From Ferrithrix thermotolerans DSM 19514 (lineage in GTDB: Bacteria; Actinomycetota; Acidimicrobiia; Acidimicrobiales; CAIXPF01): 64,000 bases of DNA. Below, piece after piece: positions 25,864 to 34,530 of the stretch. Position numbers and translations under genes: made by a program. The notes below the pieces were generated by a model. That model saw only the letters and a list, made by a program, of their open reading frames with translations, searched no databases and was not told the origin of the DNA. Within the stretch, counting starts at the first letter, position 1. Every line of letters begins with the position of its first letter. The stretch spans positions 1-64,000 of the forward strand of contig CAMDQT010000018.1 in the NCBI GenBank assembly GCA_945906305.1, written 5' to 3'.

Positions 25864-25879
25864 TCGAATCTTGATTCGA
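25864..25879. promoter_or_regulatory. palindromic operator candidate
   Basis: TCGAATCttGATTCGA, a 7-bp inverted repeat with a two-base centre, AT-rich for this genome. It ends just before the AAGGAG ribosome site of the amidohydrolase (GTG 25897), where a bound repressor would block transcription or ribosome entry. Confidence 0.55.
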
Positions 25880-25896
25880 CCAGGTAAGGAGCAGGC

Positions 25897-27057
25897 GTGA
25901 TCCCTCCGGGCATCATCTCTGCAGACGGCCACGTCTGCGAAGCAGCTAACACATACACCGATTACATCGATCCGAAGTTCCGCGATCGCGCGCCACACGT
26001 TGCCACCATTGAGGACGGCACTGAGGCCTTCATCGTTCCCGGCATGCGCAAGCCGGTCGCGCTCGGCTTCGTCGACGGCGCTGGCTTCAACGCCAAGGAG
26101 CGCCTGATCCGGGCCCAGCAGATGAAGTACAGCGATGTCCGCACCGCGGCCTACATCGCTAGTGATCGCCTGGCCTACATGGACCAGGACGGCCTCGCGG
26201 CCGAGATCATCTACGCCTCGGTTGGCATGGGCATCTGTATGCACCGCGATGTCGAGTTCAAAGACGCGTGCATGAAGGCCTACAACCGTTGGCTGGCCGA
26301 GATGTGCGCCCAGGCGCCCGAGCGGGTGTTCGGCCTAGCCCAGACGGCCGTTCTCGATGTCGATTCGGCCATAGCTGACTTCCAGCGGGCCAAAGACATG
26401 GGGTTCGTCGGCATGATGATGCCGGGCGACCCGGTGCACGAGGACTTCGACCACGCCGACTACGACGCGCTGTGGGAATGCGCCGTTGAGCTCGACATGC
26501 CCGTTGCTTTCCACATCCTCACCTCGCGTGCCGGAAGCATCGACACCAAGTCCCGCGGCCACTCCTACAACAACTTCTTGGGCATCATCCGGGCGGTGCA
26601 GGACGTGGTCGGCATGATGGTCCTGGGCGGGGTGTTCGAACGCCATCCTGGTCTCAAGATGGTCGTGGCGGAAAGCGATGTTGGCTGGCTGCCCCATTAC
26701 ATGTACCGCATGGACCACGCGGCCAAGATCAACACCATGGACGGCATCGTCAAGGGCTTGTCGAAACTACCCAGCGAGTACATCAAGTCAAACGTCTGGG
26801 CCACCTTCCAAGACGACATCACGGCCTACCACCAGGGAGAGTTGTTCGATTACCACCACTTGCTGTGGGCGAGCGACTTCCCTCATACCGATTCCACTTG
26901 GCCGCGCTCGCGTCAGCTCATCGCGGAACAGGCGTCGCACCTCTCCGAGGTGCAGCACCAGGCGATCTTCCGCGACAACACCGCGAAGCTGTTCAACCTC
27001 GACGCCGGCAACCAGTCCTGGCGGCGCGAGACCGACCCCGCCCTCGCCGGGGTCTGA
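25897..27057 (+). CDS. amidohydrolase family protein (ACMSD-like TIM barrel)
   Basis: 386 aa metal-dependent hydrolase or decarboxylase of the amidohydrolase-2 family. It opens with the ADGHVCE metal motif, has a His in VAFHIL near residue 205, and ends with the ASDFPHTDS segment that carries the catalytic Asp. Family members decarboxylate or hydrolyse ring compounds and acyl derivatives. The start is GTG 25897, six bases after AAGGAG, a textbook ribosome site. It is transcribed alone, divergent from the carboxylase gene. Confidence 0.88.
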   Translation: MIPPGIISADGHVCEAANTYTDYIDPKFRDRAPHVATIEDGTEAFIVPGMRKPVALGFVDGAGFNAKERLIRAQQMKYSDVRTAAYIASDRLAYMDQDGLAAEIIYASVGMGICMHRDVEFKDACMKAYNRWLAEMCAQAPERVFGLAQTAVLDVDSAIADFQRAKDMGFVGMMMPGDPVHEDFDHADYDALWECAVELDMPVAFHILTSRAGSIDTKSRGHSYNNFLGIIRAVQDVVGMMVLGGVFERHPGLKMVVAESDVGWLPHYMYRMDHAAKINTMDGIVKGLSKLPSEYIKSNVWATFQDDITAYHQGELFDYHHLLWASDFPHTDSTWPRSRQLIAEQASHLSEVQHQAIFRDNTAKLFNLDAGNQSWRRETDPALAGV

Positions 27058-27060
27058 AAC

Positions 27061-27114
27061 GCCGCGCCACCAACGTTAAGGAGCCGGCGCTCGGTCCCGC
27101 CCCATGGTGGCGGC
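27061..27114. terminator. candidate composite hairpin terminator
   Basis: GCCGC(g)CCACCA at 27061-27072 can pair with TGGTGGCGGC at 27105-27114 with one bulged base, enclosing a small GAGC-cggc-GCTC stem. It is located between the convergent amidohydrolase and MFS genes. Confidence 0.4.
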
Positions 27115-27192
27115 AACGGGCGCCGGTCTCGTTTTGCCGGGCGGTACCGGCCGCGCTTGGCTCGACGAGGGGTGCGCTGCGGTGCTTGGGGC

Positions 27193-28506
27193 TCAGACCG
27201 CGGTGGCCGGTTCGACTCGGCGGCCGATAGTGGTGCGCCGGAGATAGGCGAAGGCGGCGACCAGCAGGACGATGGCCGCGGCGTCGCCGAGGTTGGCCAG
27301 CATGTGATAGCCGACCGCCTGGCGGATGAACCCGGCGGAAAGTCCGGCTATCCCGCCGCAGAAGCTCATGACGAGGTCGGCGCTGCCCTGCACCTGTACC
27401 CGCTCGGAGATGGAGAAGGACTCCGTGAGCAGTGTCGACCCGCCGATCATGCCGAAGTTCCAGCCCACCCCCAACACCCACATGGAGGGGAACAGCAGCA
27501 GATGATTGTGGGTGGACAGAGCGGCGATGATGCCCGCGACGACGAGCAAGCCGCCGCCGACCAAGATTGCCTGCACTCGCCCGACGCGGTCGGCAAAGCG
27601 GCCCACAAGAGGAGCGAAGGCGAACATCCCGGCCACGTGGACCGACACGACATAGGGGCTGAGGTCCTCGTAGCCGTGCAACTTCATGTGCACCGGGGTC
27701 ATGGCCATTTCCGCCACCATGACGAACTGGGACACGACCATCGCCAACAGCGCCAGTCGGGCCGCCGGCACGCCGCGGATCAGGCCCAGTGAAGCTCGGA
27801 TGGGTGGGAGCTTCTCCCGTGACCCCTTGGGGCTCACGCCACCGGCGAGGACCAACGGGTCCGGGCGCAGCCGAATCGTGGTGTTCAGCACCGCCAGGCC
27901 GAAAAGGGCACCGGCGACCAGCCATGGTCCGGTGTACTTCTGCAGCCCGAGTGAGAGGCCGAGGTTCTCCGCCGGCACGATGGTGAGCGGCCCGGCCACG
28001 GCGCCGAAGGTCTGAGCGAACACGACCCGGCCTATGGCCCGACTGCGCTCCTCGGGCCGGGCGAGGTCGGCCGCGGCATAACGGGCGAGGAGGTTCGACG
28101 CCTGGCCGTTACCGAACACGAACAGCCCCGCAAGGAACAAAGGCAGCAACTGAAACTGTACGCCGATGGCGGCGATGACCGCGCCGAGCAACGCCCCGGC
28201 GTAGCCGATCTGCAGGCCCGGACGCCGACCGGCCCGTTTCATTCGGCGGGAGAGCACCTGGGACGCAAAGGCCGTCCCGGTGGTGACGGTGGCGGCGCCG
28301 AGACCGGCCCACACCGTGGTGGCGCCGAGCATATCAGTCACCACCAAGGCACCGACGGTGACCGAGGAGGCCATCGCCGCGCCACCGACGATCTGTCCGG
28401 TGGTCAGCGCGCCGAGGACGTTGCGTTGGATCGCCGCCCGCTCGGATTCCTCGAGCCCATCGGCGAGCGTCGCGCCGGCCTTCGCGGTGTCGGGGGGTGT
28501 GGCCAT
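27193..28506 (-). CDS. MFS transporter
   Basis: 437 aa with about twelve predicted membrane helices and a soluble N-terminus of about 35 residues. The loop after TM2 has SRRMKRAGRRPG, the MFS motif A position, and the second half repeats it as FADRVGRVQ. The substrate is not evident; neighbouring catabolic enzymes suggest uptake or export of an organic acid or hydrophobic compound. It has its own leaderless promoter (TAGCGT, seven bases, ATG 28506), although it follows the BVMO gene by 56 bases. Confidence 0.88.
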   Translation of the reverse strand: MATPPDTAKAGATLADGLEESERAAIQRNVLGALTTGQIVGGAAMASSVTVGALVVTDMLGATTVWAGLGAATVTTGTAFASQVLSRRMKRAGRRPGLQIGYAGALLGAVIAAIGVQFQLLPLFLAGLFVFGNGQASNLLARYAAADLARPEERSRAIGRVVFAQTFGAVAGPLTIVPAENLGLSLGLQKYTGPWLVAGALFGLAVLNTTIRLRPDPLVLAGGVSPKGSREKLPPIRASLGLIRGVPAARLALLAMVVSQFVMVAEMAMTPVHMKLHGYEDLSPYVVSVHVAGMFAFAPLVGRFADRVGRVQAILVGGGLLVVAGIIAALSTHNHLLLFPSMWVLGVGWNFGMIGGSTLLTESFSISERVQVQGSADLVMSFCGGIAGLSAGFIRQAVGYHMLANLGDAAAIVLLVAAFAYLRRTTIGRRVEPATAV

Positions 28507-28513
28507 GGCTAGG

Positions 28514-28519
28514 ACGCTA
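28514..28519 (-). promoter_or_regulatory. leaderless -10 element for the MFS gene
   Basis: TAGCGT, seven bases, then ATG 28506, within the short gap after the BVMO gene. Confidence 0.55.
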
Positions 28520-28562
28520 TCGCTACGGCGGCTCGGCCGCCTTCATGGCGCGAATACGCCGG

Positions 28563-30230
28563 TCAGGCCAGGGTAAAGCCTTCGTAGCCGTTGGCCACTA
28601 CTTCCTCGCAGCGGGCTCGGTAGCGGCCGAGGCCGCCGACGTAGGGGAGGAACATGCGAGCTTTGCCCTCGATATTGGCGCCGAGATACCAGCTGTTGCA
28701 GGTGGGGGCGACATACATGGTTCCCTCGGCCACCTCATTCACGTGCAGGCCCCATGCTTGCGCCGCTGGCGCGGTGGCCTCGATGGTGCGAAACCCGTTG
28801 GCGCGCAGATGTCCGATGCATGCCGCGATCCACTCGACGTGTTGCTCGATGGCCACGATGACGTTGGCCAGTACCGAAGGGCTGCCGGGCCCGGTGACGG
28901 TGAAGAGGTTCGGGAAGCCCGCCACCTGCAGGCCAAGGTAGGTGCTCGGGCCGTTGGCCCAGACGTCGCGCAGGGCGACGGCCCCGCGTCCGCGTAGGTC
29001 GATGCGCTCGAGGGCGCCGGTCATGGCATCGAAGCCGGTGGCGAAAATGAGCGTGTCGAGTTCGTAATGGCCCTCGGTCGTGCGCAGGCCGGTCTCGGTG
29101 ATCTCCACGATCGCACCGCGGCGCAGGTCCACCAGTGTCACGTTTGCACGATTGAAGGTTTCGAAAAAGTTGGTGTCGAGGACCTGGCGTTTGCAGCCCA
29201 GCGGATAGCCCTCGGGTGTGAGCGACTCCGCCACGGCGGGGTCGGTGACCACTTCGTGGACGTGGTCTGCGAAGAGGTCCACGGCCAGCGCATTGGCGTC
29301 GAGGTCCTGGTACACATCGCTGTAGCGCTGGAAAACTCCGAAGCCGTAGGTGCGCCAGGCTTGCTTGCGCTGTTCGGGTGTGTCGGTGCGGATCTCCGGA
29401 CGCGCCGGGCGAGGACCGTCCGTTTCACGCAACGAGGCCTTGCGAATAGGTGACCAGTTCGAGAAGCCGTTGGGGCTGTGCCGCTGCCGCTCGCGCACCT
29501 CGGCGTAGTTCTCCTTGTAGGCCTGCTGCACGTCGGGACGCAGCGCCTTGTTGTTGGCCGGGAACGTGAATCCGGGGGTCCGTTGAAAGACGAACAGATG
29601 CTCGGCCTGTTCCGCAATGACAGGGATTGCCTGCACACCGGAGGAACCGGTGCCGATGATTCCGACCCGACCGCTGAGGTCCACGCCCTGCTTGGGCCAG
29701 GCTCCGGTGTGCAGCACCGGACCTCTGAAGCGTTCGAGTCCGGCGATGTCGGGGATGTTGGCGGCGGACAGGGCGCCGGTGGCCATGATGCAGAAGGGGG
29801 CCTCGAGCCGGTCGCCTCGATCGGTGCTCACCATCCACGTGGCGCGCTCCTCATCGAATACTGCGGCGACCACTCGGGTAGAGAAGCTGATGTGGCGGCG
29901 AAGGTCGAACCGGTCGGCGACGTGGCGCGCATAGCCCAAGATCTCGGGCTGGGCCGCCATGATCTCGGTCCACTCCCAGCTTTGCTCCAGTTCGGAATCG
30001 AACCCGTAGGAGTATTCCATGCTCGGCACGTCACAGCGGGCGCCGGGGTAGCGGTTCCAGTACCAGGTTCCGCCGACATCGGTACCGGCCTCGATGGCGC
30101 GCACTGACAGGCCGTCCTGGCGCAGTTTGTGAATCAGGTACATGCCGGCAAAGCCGGCACCGACCACCACGGCGTCGTAGGAGGCGACATCGTGAAACGT
30201 CGCGGTGGCGGACGATTCGGTGGAGGTCAT
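28563..30230 (-). CDS. flavin-containing Baeyer-Villiger-type monooxygenase
   Basis: 555 aa. First Rossmann motif GAGFAG at 24-29, then the WYWNRYPGARCD segment typical of class B cyclohexanone-type enzymes. The BVMO fingerprint FxGxxxHxxxWP is at residues 168-179, and the second Rossmann motif GTGSSG at 193-198. It should use FAD, NADPH and O2 to turn a ketone into an ester or lactone. The ATG overlaps the TGA of an eight-codon upstream frame (see 30227-30253). A crotonase gene lies just upstream on the same strand and an MFS transporter downstream. Confidence 0.94.
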   Translation of the reverse strand: MTSTESSATATFHDVASYDAVVVGAGFAGMYLIHKLRQDGLSVRAIEAGTDVGGTWYWNRYPGARCDVPSMEYSYGFDSELEQSWEWTEIMAAQPEILGYARHVADRFDLRRHISFSTRVVAAVFDEERATWMVSTDRGDRLEAPFCIMATGALSAANIPDIAGLERFRGPVLHTGAWPKQGVDLSGRVGIIGTGSSGVQAIPVIAEQAEHLFVFQRTPGFTFPANNKALRPDVQQAYKENYAEVRERQRHSPNGFSNWSPIRKASLRETDGPRPARPEIRTDTPEQRKQAWRTYGFGVFQRYSDVYQDLDANALAVDLFADHVHEVVTDPAVAESLTPEGYPLGCKRQVLDTNFFETFNRANVTLVDLRRGAIVEITETGLRTTEGHYELDTLIFATGFDAMTGALERIDLRGRGAVALRDVWANGPSTYLGLQVAGFPNLFTVTGPGSPSVLANVIVAIEQHVEWIAACIGHLRANGFRTIEATAPAAQAWGLHVNEVAEGTMYVAPTCNSWYLGANIEGKARMFLPYVGGLGRYRARCEEVVANGYEGFTLA

Positions 30231-30253
30231 TGGTGCAACTCCAAGGCGCGCAT
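30227..30253 (-). CDS. putative leaderless upstream peptide coupled to the BVMO
   Basis: Eight codons (MRALELHQ) and a TGA that overlaps the BVMO ATG as ATGA. A -10-like TACGCT lies six bases before its ATG, the same pattern seen at many leaderless genes here, so it may be the true 5' end of the transcript. The BVMO ribosome site (GGAG) is inside this frame. Translation of the peptide would deliver ribosomes to the BVMO start. There is no protein-level evidence. Confidence 0.45.
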   Translation of the reverse strand: MRALELHQ

Positions 30254-30259
30254 GGCCTG

Positions 30260-30265
30260 AGCGTA
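30260..30265 (-). promoter_or_regulatory. -10 element for the BVMO transcript
   Basis: TACGCT, six bases before the ATG of the eight-codon upstream frame and 30 bases before the BVMO ATG. Confidence 0.45.
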
Positions 30266-30302
30266 TCGGCCCCGGCGGTTTCGCCCCAGCCCGTGGCGCC
30301 GC

Positions 30303-31106
30303 TCAGCGCCCTTCGTACACCGGGTCGCGCTTTTCGAGAAACGCCCTGGGTCCTTCTACCGCGTCACGGGTGCGGAACACCGGGGCGGAATGCTCGGCCT
30401 CGATGCCCATGGCCTCGCGTTCGGGTTTGCCTAGGCAGGCCTTGACCGATGCCTTGATAGCCCGTACCGCCACCGGGCCGTTGGCGGCGATGCGATCGGC
30501 CATCGCCATTGCTTCCGCCAGTACCTGTTCCGCCGGTACCACCCGGTTGACGAAGCCCAACTCGTAGGCACGCTGGGCATCGACCAGGCCGCCGGTGAGC
30601 AGCCATTCCATCGCCACGGCATAGGGCAGTTGCGCCGGTAGGCGCACCGTGGAACCACCCCCGGGGAACAACGCCCAGCGCACCTCCTGCACGCCGAAGC
30701 GGGCATGATCGGCGGCAATGCGAATGTCGGTGCCCTGCACCAGCTCGCAACCACCGGCTACCGCGGTGCCATTGATGGCGGCGATGACCGGCTTGTCGAG
30801 GTCGCTGACGCGCAAAATGGCCTTGTCGCCAAGGTCTTTTTCGGCCAGGTAGCGGAGATCGAAGTCGTTTTCCGGGGCGCGGCTCTTGGTGGCCAGCGGG
30901 ATGGTTTGGGCTAGATCGGCCCCCGCGCAGAACACCGTGCCGGTTCCGGTGATGACCGCGGCGCGGATGGCGTCGTTGGCAGCCACCTCCTGCCAGGCAT
31001 CGGCCAGCCGGCACATGACCTCGGGATTGAGGGCGTTTCGGGCTTCGGGACGGTTGAGCGTGATGAGGGCAACGTGGCCCTCGCGTGTGAAATCGACAGC
31101 TGCCAC
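30303..31106 (-). CDS. enoyl-CoA hydratase/isomerase (crotonase)
   Basis: 267 aa. Oxyanion-hole motif GAGADL near residue 68, AVAGGCE near 113, and a Glu in FGVQEVRWALFPGGG at the usual first catalytic position, so of the four crotonases here this is the one closest to a true hydratase. The C-terminal VPAEQV and NGPVAVRAIK segments are normal. The GTG at 31106 was chosen because TAGGGT lies seven bases upstream; the longer open frame to 31385 overlaps the divergent CaiB gene. Confidence 0.9.
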   Translation of the reverse strand: MAAVDFTREGHVALITLNRPEARNALNPEVMCRLADAWQEVAANDAIRAAVITGTGTVFCAGADLAQTIPLATKSRAPENDFDLRYLAEKDLGDKAILRVSDLDKPVIAAINGTAVAGGCELVQGTDIRIAADHARFGVQEVRWALFPGGGSTVRLPAQLPYAVAMEWLLTGGLVDAQRAYELGFVNRVVPAEQVLAEAMAMADRIAANGPVAVRAIKASVKACLGKPEREAMGIEAEHSAPVFRTRDAVEGPRAFLEKRDPVYEGR

Positions 31107-31113
31107 GGTTGGA

Positions 31114-31119
31114 ACCCTA
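31114..31119 (-). promoter_or_regulatory. leaderless -10 element for the crotonase gene
   Basis: TAGGGT, seven bases, then GTG 31106. It lies 24 bases from the opposing -10 of the CaiB gene. Confidence 0.6.
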
Positions 31120-31142
31120 GAACTTCCCCGCCGGGCGGGCGT

Positions 31143-31148
31143 TACGGT
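31143..31148 (+). promoter_or_regulatory. leaderless -10 element for the tandem CaiB gene
   Basis: TACGGT, six bases, then GTG 31155 (another GTG lies three bases earlier). Confidence 0.6.
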
Positions 31149-31154
31149 TGCGTG

Positions 31155-33701
31155 GTGCCTGGCTCGGAACTCACCCCGGACGGCCCTTTCGGGCCGCAAC
31201 CCTTTGCTGGCGTGCGCGTCGTGGAGCTCGCCACTGGTGTGGCCGGGCCCTACCTCGGCAAGCTGCTCGCGGACCACGGCGCGGACGTGATCAAGGTGGA
31301 GCCGCCCGGCGGCGATCCGTCCCGAGGGGTCGGTCCTTTCATCGACGATGTTTCCCATCGCGAAACGTCGGGTCTGTTCCTGCACCTGAACACCAACAAG
31401 CGCAGCATCGTGGCCAGCCTGTCGGACGAGCTTCTCACCCCGCTCGTGGCTCGGGCGGACGTGGTTATCGAATCTGACCGCCCGGGGGTGGCGCCGCTGT
31501 CCCGCTGGCGATCAGCCAATCCGAAGCTTGTCGTGGCCTCCATCACACCCTTCGGTCAGGACGGGCCCTATGCGAGCTACCGCGGGGAGGACATCGCCTT
31601 TTACGGCCTCGGGGGCCCGATGCACGCCACCGGGGTGATCGAACGCGAACCGTTGAAGATGGCGGGAAACCTCCTGCAGTACCAGTGCGGGGCGGTGGGT
31701 GCGGTGGCGGTGCTCGCCGCGCTGCGCCGGGCGGAGTCGACCGGGGTCGGTACGGGCATCGACGTGTCCAACCTCGAGACCCAGGTGGGGTCCATTGACC
31801 GTCGCATCAATTATTTGCTGTGGCGCCAGTGGACCGGTCGCGACGTGCAGCGTCCGCCGGCCTACGGCCAGGCACTGCTGCCCTTCGGGTACTACCCCGC
31901 CATTGATGGCCATGTCGCCATCATTGTGGTGGCCAACTGGATTCCCAAGATGCTCGATGTTCTTGATGACGACGGCCTGCGCGAACGGTTCTCCACCCCG
32001 GCGTGGATGACCGATGCGGAGACCGGCGGACACATCGACGCGGTCATCTACAACTGGCTCTCCACCCGCACGAAGGCCCAAGCCATGAGTGAGGCCCAGG
32101 CTGGCCGATGGCCGTTGACGTCGTTGAATCGACCCACGGACCTCCTCGCCGATGAGCACTTCAGCGCCCGGGGCTTCTTTGCCGAAGTGGACCATCCAAT
32201 CGCCGGTCGATATCGCACCCCTGGGGCCGGCTTCCGTCTGCAGGACGGCTGGCGTCTACGACGGCGGCCGCCGCTGCTCGACGAGCACCGAGCGGAGATC
32301 GAGGCGGAGCTGGCGCTACCGGTGGCGAGGGGCGACCAGGGGGGTGACGCCGGGCGGACCACGCCACGGCCGGTCAGCGGGGCCGTTGCCGCAGCGGGGG
32401 ATCTGCCGCTGAAGGGCCTGCGCGTCCTGGACCTCACGGTGGTTTGGTCCGGCCCCTACGCCACCATGCTGCTGGCCGATCTCGGTGCGGAGGTCATCCG
32501 CTTTGATAACCCGTGGTTGTTTCCGACCGTGACTCGCGGCAACGTGCCCCGACCCGACCCGGCGGCCCTGGACGGCCTGGGCCCTTTGACCGGCGCCTAT
32601 TGCGACCATGACCCCGGCGAGCGGCCCTGGAACCGCGCCGGGCAGTTCCTGGCCCACGCCCGATCCAAGCTGTCCGCCACGCTTGATCTGCGCCAGCCGC
32701 TGGGTCGCGAGGCGTTTCTGCGTTTGGTTGAACGCAGCGATGTAATGGTGGAAAACAACTCCGTTGACGTGCTCGACAAGCTCGGTCTGGGCTGGGACGT
32801 GCTGCGCGACCGCAACCCGGCATTGGTGCTGGTGCGGATGCCTCCGATGGGAACCTGGGGCCCCTACCGCAACTATCTCGGGTTCGGGTTCCATTTCGAA
32901 TCGCTGGCCGGCTCGGCGGCGCTGTGGGGCTATCGCGACGGCGATTACGGGCTCAACAATCCTGTGTTCCCAATGGACCCCAGCGCGGGGATCGCCGCCG
33001 CAGTGGCCACGCTGGCCGCCTTGCGCCGCCGGGAGCGCACCGGTGTCGGTGAGCTGGTCGAGGTGCCGCAGGTGGAGTACGTGCTGCAACACGTGGGGGA
33101 GTACCTCGTCGATGCGGCGCGTAGTGGTGCCGACCGGGATCCAATCGGTAACCGTCACGTGACCCACGCCCCGCAGGGCTGCTACCCCTGCTCTGGTGAG
33201 GACGCGTGGGTGGTGCTCTGCGTGGACAGCGACCAGGCGTGGGCTGGGCTGTGCCGGGCGTTAGACCAGCCCGACTGGGCCATCGATGAGCGCTTCACGA
33301 CCGTCGAAGGCCGCCAGGAACACCATGACGAACTCGACGAGCGGCTGGCGCGTTGCACGGCCACGTTGAGCGCGTACGAGGCGTTCCACCTTCTGCAGGC
33401 ACAAGGCGTCATTGCCGCTCCGGTACTCAACGAGGGCGCCTGTTTGGCCGATCCGCACCTGCGTGAGCGCGGCTTCTTTCGCCCCAACGGCTCGGCGGAC
33501 GTGCCACTGGTCGATTTTCCGGGTCACTTGTGGCGCTGGGATGGCCCCGCGTTGGCGTGGGGGCCGACCAGCCGGCTGGGCGTGGACAACGAGTACGTCT
33601 TTCGCGAGTTTGGCGGCTTCAGCGAGGAGGAGTTCGCCGCGCTCGATGCTGATGGGCATCTCTCGCTGGACTACCTGCAGGCGGACGGTACGCCGTACTG
33701 A
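31155..33701 (+). CDS. tandem two-domain CaiB/BaiF CoA-transferase family protein
   Basis: 848 aa, two class III CoA-transferase domains (about 10-395 and 415-840). Unlike the other two tandem proteins here, both halves keep an acid at the catalytic position, Glu208 (DVSNLE) and Glu641 (EVPQVE), in place of the Asp of formyl-CoA transferase. It is only distantly similar to 8882-11287 and 49246-51687, so it is a separate lineage of the same architecture. The substrate is unknown. Start GTG 31155 is set by the leaderless spacing; GTG 31152 is an alternative. Confidence 0.87.
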   Translation: MPGSELTPDGPFGPQPFAGVRVVELATGVAGPYLGKLLADHGADVIKVEPPGGDPSRGVGPFIDDVSHRETSGLFLHLNTNKRSIVASLSDELLTPLVARADVVIESDRPGVAPLSRWRSANPKLVVASITPFGQDGPYASYRGEDIAFYGLGGPMHATGVIEREPLKMAGNLLQYQCGAVGAVAVLAALRRAESTGVGTGIDVSNLETQVGSIDRRINYLLWRQWTGRDVQRPPAYGQALLPFGYYPAIDGHVAIIVVANWIPKMLDVLDDDGLRERFSTPAWMTDAETGGHIDAVIYNWLSTRTKAQAMSEAQAGRWPLTSLNRPTDLLADEHFSARGFFAEVDHPIAGRYRTPGAGFRLQDGWRLRRRPPLLDEHRAEIEAELALPVARGDQGGDAGRTTPRPVSGAVAAAGDLPLKGLRVLDLTVVWSGPYATMLLADLGAEVIRFDNPWLFPTVTRGNVPRPDPAALDGLGPLTGAYCDHDPGERPWNRAGQFLAHARSKLSATLDLRQPLGREAFLRLVERSDVMVENNSVDVLDKLGLGWDVLRDRNPALVLVRMPPMGTWGPYRNYLGFGFHFESLAGSAALWGYRDGDYGLNNPVFPMDPSAGIAAAVATLAALRRRERTGVGELVEVPQVEYVLQHVGEYLVDAARSGADRDPIGNRHVTHAPQGCYPCSGEDAWVVLCVDSDQAWAGLCRALDQPDWAIDERFTTVEGRQEHHDELDERLARCTATLSAYEAFHLLQAQGVIAAPVLNEGACLADPHLRERGFFRPNGSADVPLVDFPGHLWRWDGPALAWGPTSRLGVDNEYVFREFGGFSEEEFAALDADGHLSLDYLQADGTPY

Positions 33702-33751
33702 GCTTCCAATGTCCCTAGGTCCTGGCCCTCACTGGGCTGCCACGCTCTGGC

Positions 33752-33757
33752 TAGGGT
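33752..33757 (+). promoter_or_regulatory. leaderless -10 element for a crotonase gene
   Basis: TAGGGT, six bases, then ATG 33764. Confidence 0.6.
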
Positions 33758-33763
33758 GAGCTC

Positions 33764-34519
33764 ATGAGTGACAAGGTGCGCGTCGAAATCGACGGGGCAG
33801 TTCGGGTTGTGACCCTCACCCGGCCGGAGAAAAGCAACGCCCTCGATGCGGACATGCTGCGGGAACTCGAAGAGGTGTTCAACCCCGAGCCAGGGCCGGG
33901 AGAAGCCGAGCGCGTGGCCGTCATACGCTCGCAGGGCCGGGTGTTCTGCTCGGGCTTGGACCTTCGGGGAAGTCTCGGCCGTGACATGGACGTGGAGAAA
34001 CTTTTCCACCGGGTCGAGACCTGGCCGCTGCCCGTGGTGGCGGTAGTCCAGGGTGCCGCCATAGCCGGTGGTTGTGAGCTGGCCCTGCACAGCGACCTGG
34101 TGGTCGCCTCCAGTGAGGCCCGCTTCGGCATGTCCTTGGCCCAGGTCGGGCTCGCCCCCTCGTGGTTCCTCACCAAGAAGCTGCTCGAGGTGGCCGGTCC
34201 GGTGATCACCCGGGAGGTCCTGCTGCTCGGAGATCCGGTGCCCGCCACGCGCATGGCAGAACTGGGCTTGATCGCGCGCTGTGTGGCCCCCGATCAGATG
34301 GACGCTACCGCGGCGGGCTTCATCGACCGGCTGGTGCGCAACGCCCCTCTGAGCCTCAAGGCCATGAAGGCCACCATCAACCGTGAGATGACCTTCCGCG
34401 ACCAACTCGAACACGCCGACACCGATGCGCTGGTGCGAGCGGCCATGAAGAGCCAGGACTCCAAAGAAGGCGTTCGGGCCCGCATGGAACGCCGCAACGC
34501 GACCTTCACCGGCAGCTGA
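33764..34519 (+). CDS. enoyl-CoA hydratase/isomerase family protein, atypical active site
   Basis: 251 aa crotonase fold with the oxyanion segment CSGLDL near residue 65 and AIAGGCE near 100. At the usual catalytic Glu the sequence reads FGMSLAQVGL, with no acid, so hydratase activity is uncertain; an isomerase, thioester hydrolase or decarboxylase role is possible in this superfamily. It has its own leaderless promoter, 62 bases after the tandem CaiB gene. It ends 11 bases from the convergent acyl-CoA dehydrogenase. Confidence 0.84.
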   Translation: MSDKVRVEIDGAVRVVTLTRPEKSNALDADMLRELEEVFNPEPGPGEAERVAVIRSQGRVFCSGLDLRGSLGRDMDVEKLFHRVETWPLPVVAVVQGAAIAGGCELALHSDLVVASSEARFGMSLAQVGLAPSWFLTKKLLEVAGPVITREVLLLGDPVPATRMAELGLIARCVAPDQMDATAAGFIDRLVRNAPLSLKAMKATINREMTFRDQLEHADTDALVRAAMKSQDSKEGVRARMERRNATFTGS

Positions 34520-34530
34520 ACCCTGCGGGC

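Noticed and set aside
25708..26244. 179-residue upstream extension of the carboxylase
   Set aside because: It overlaps the divergent amidohydrolase gene; biotin carboxylases start at the VLIANRGE strand.
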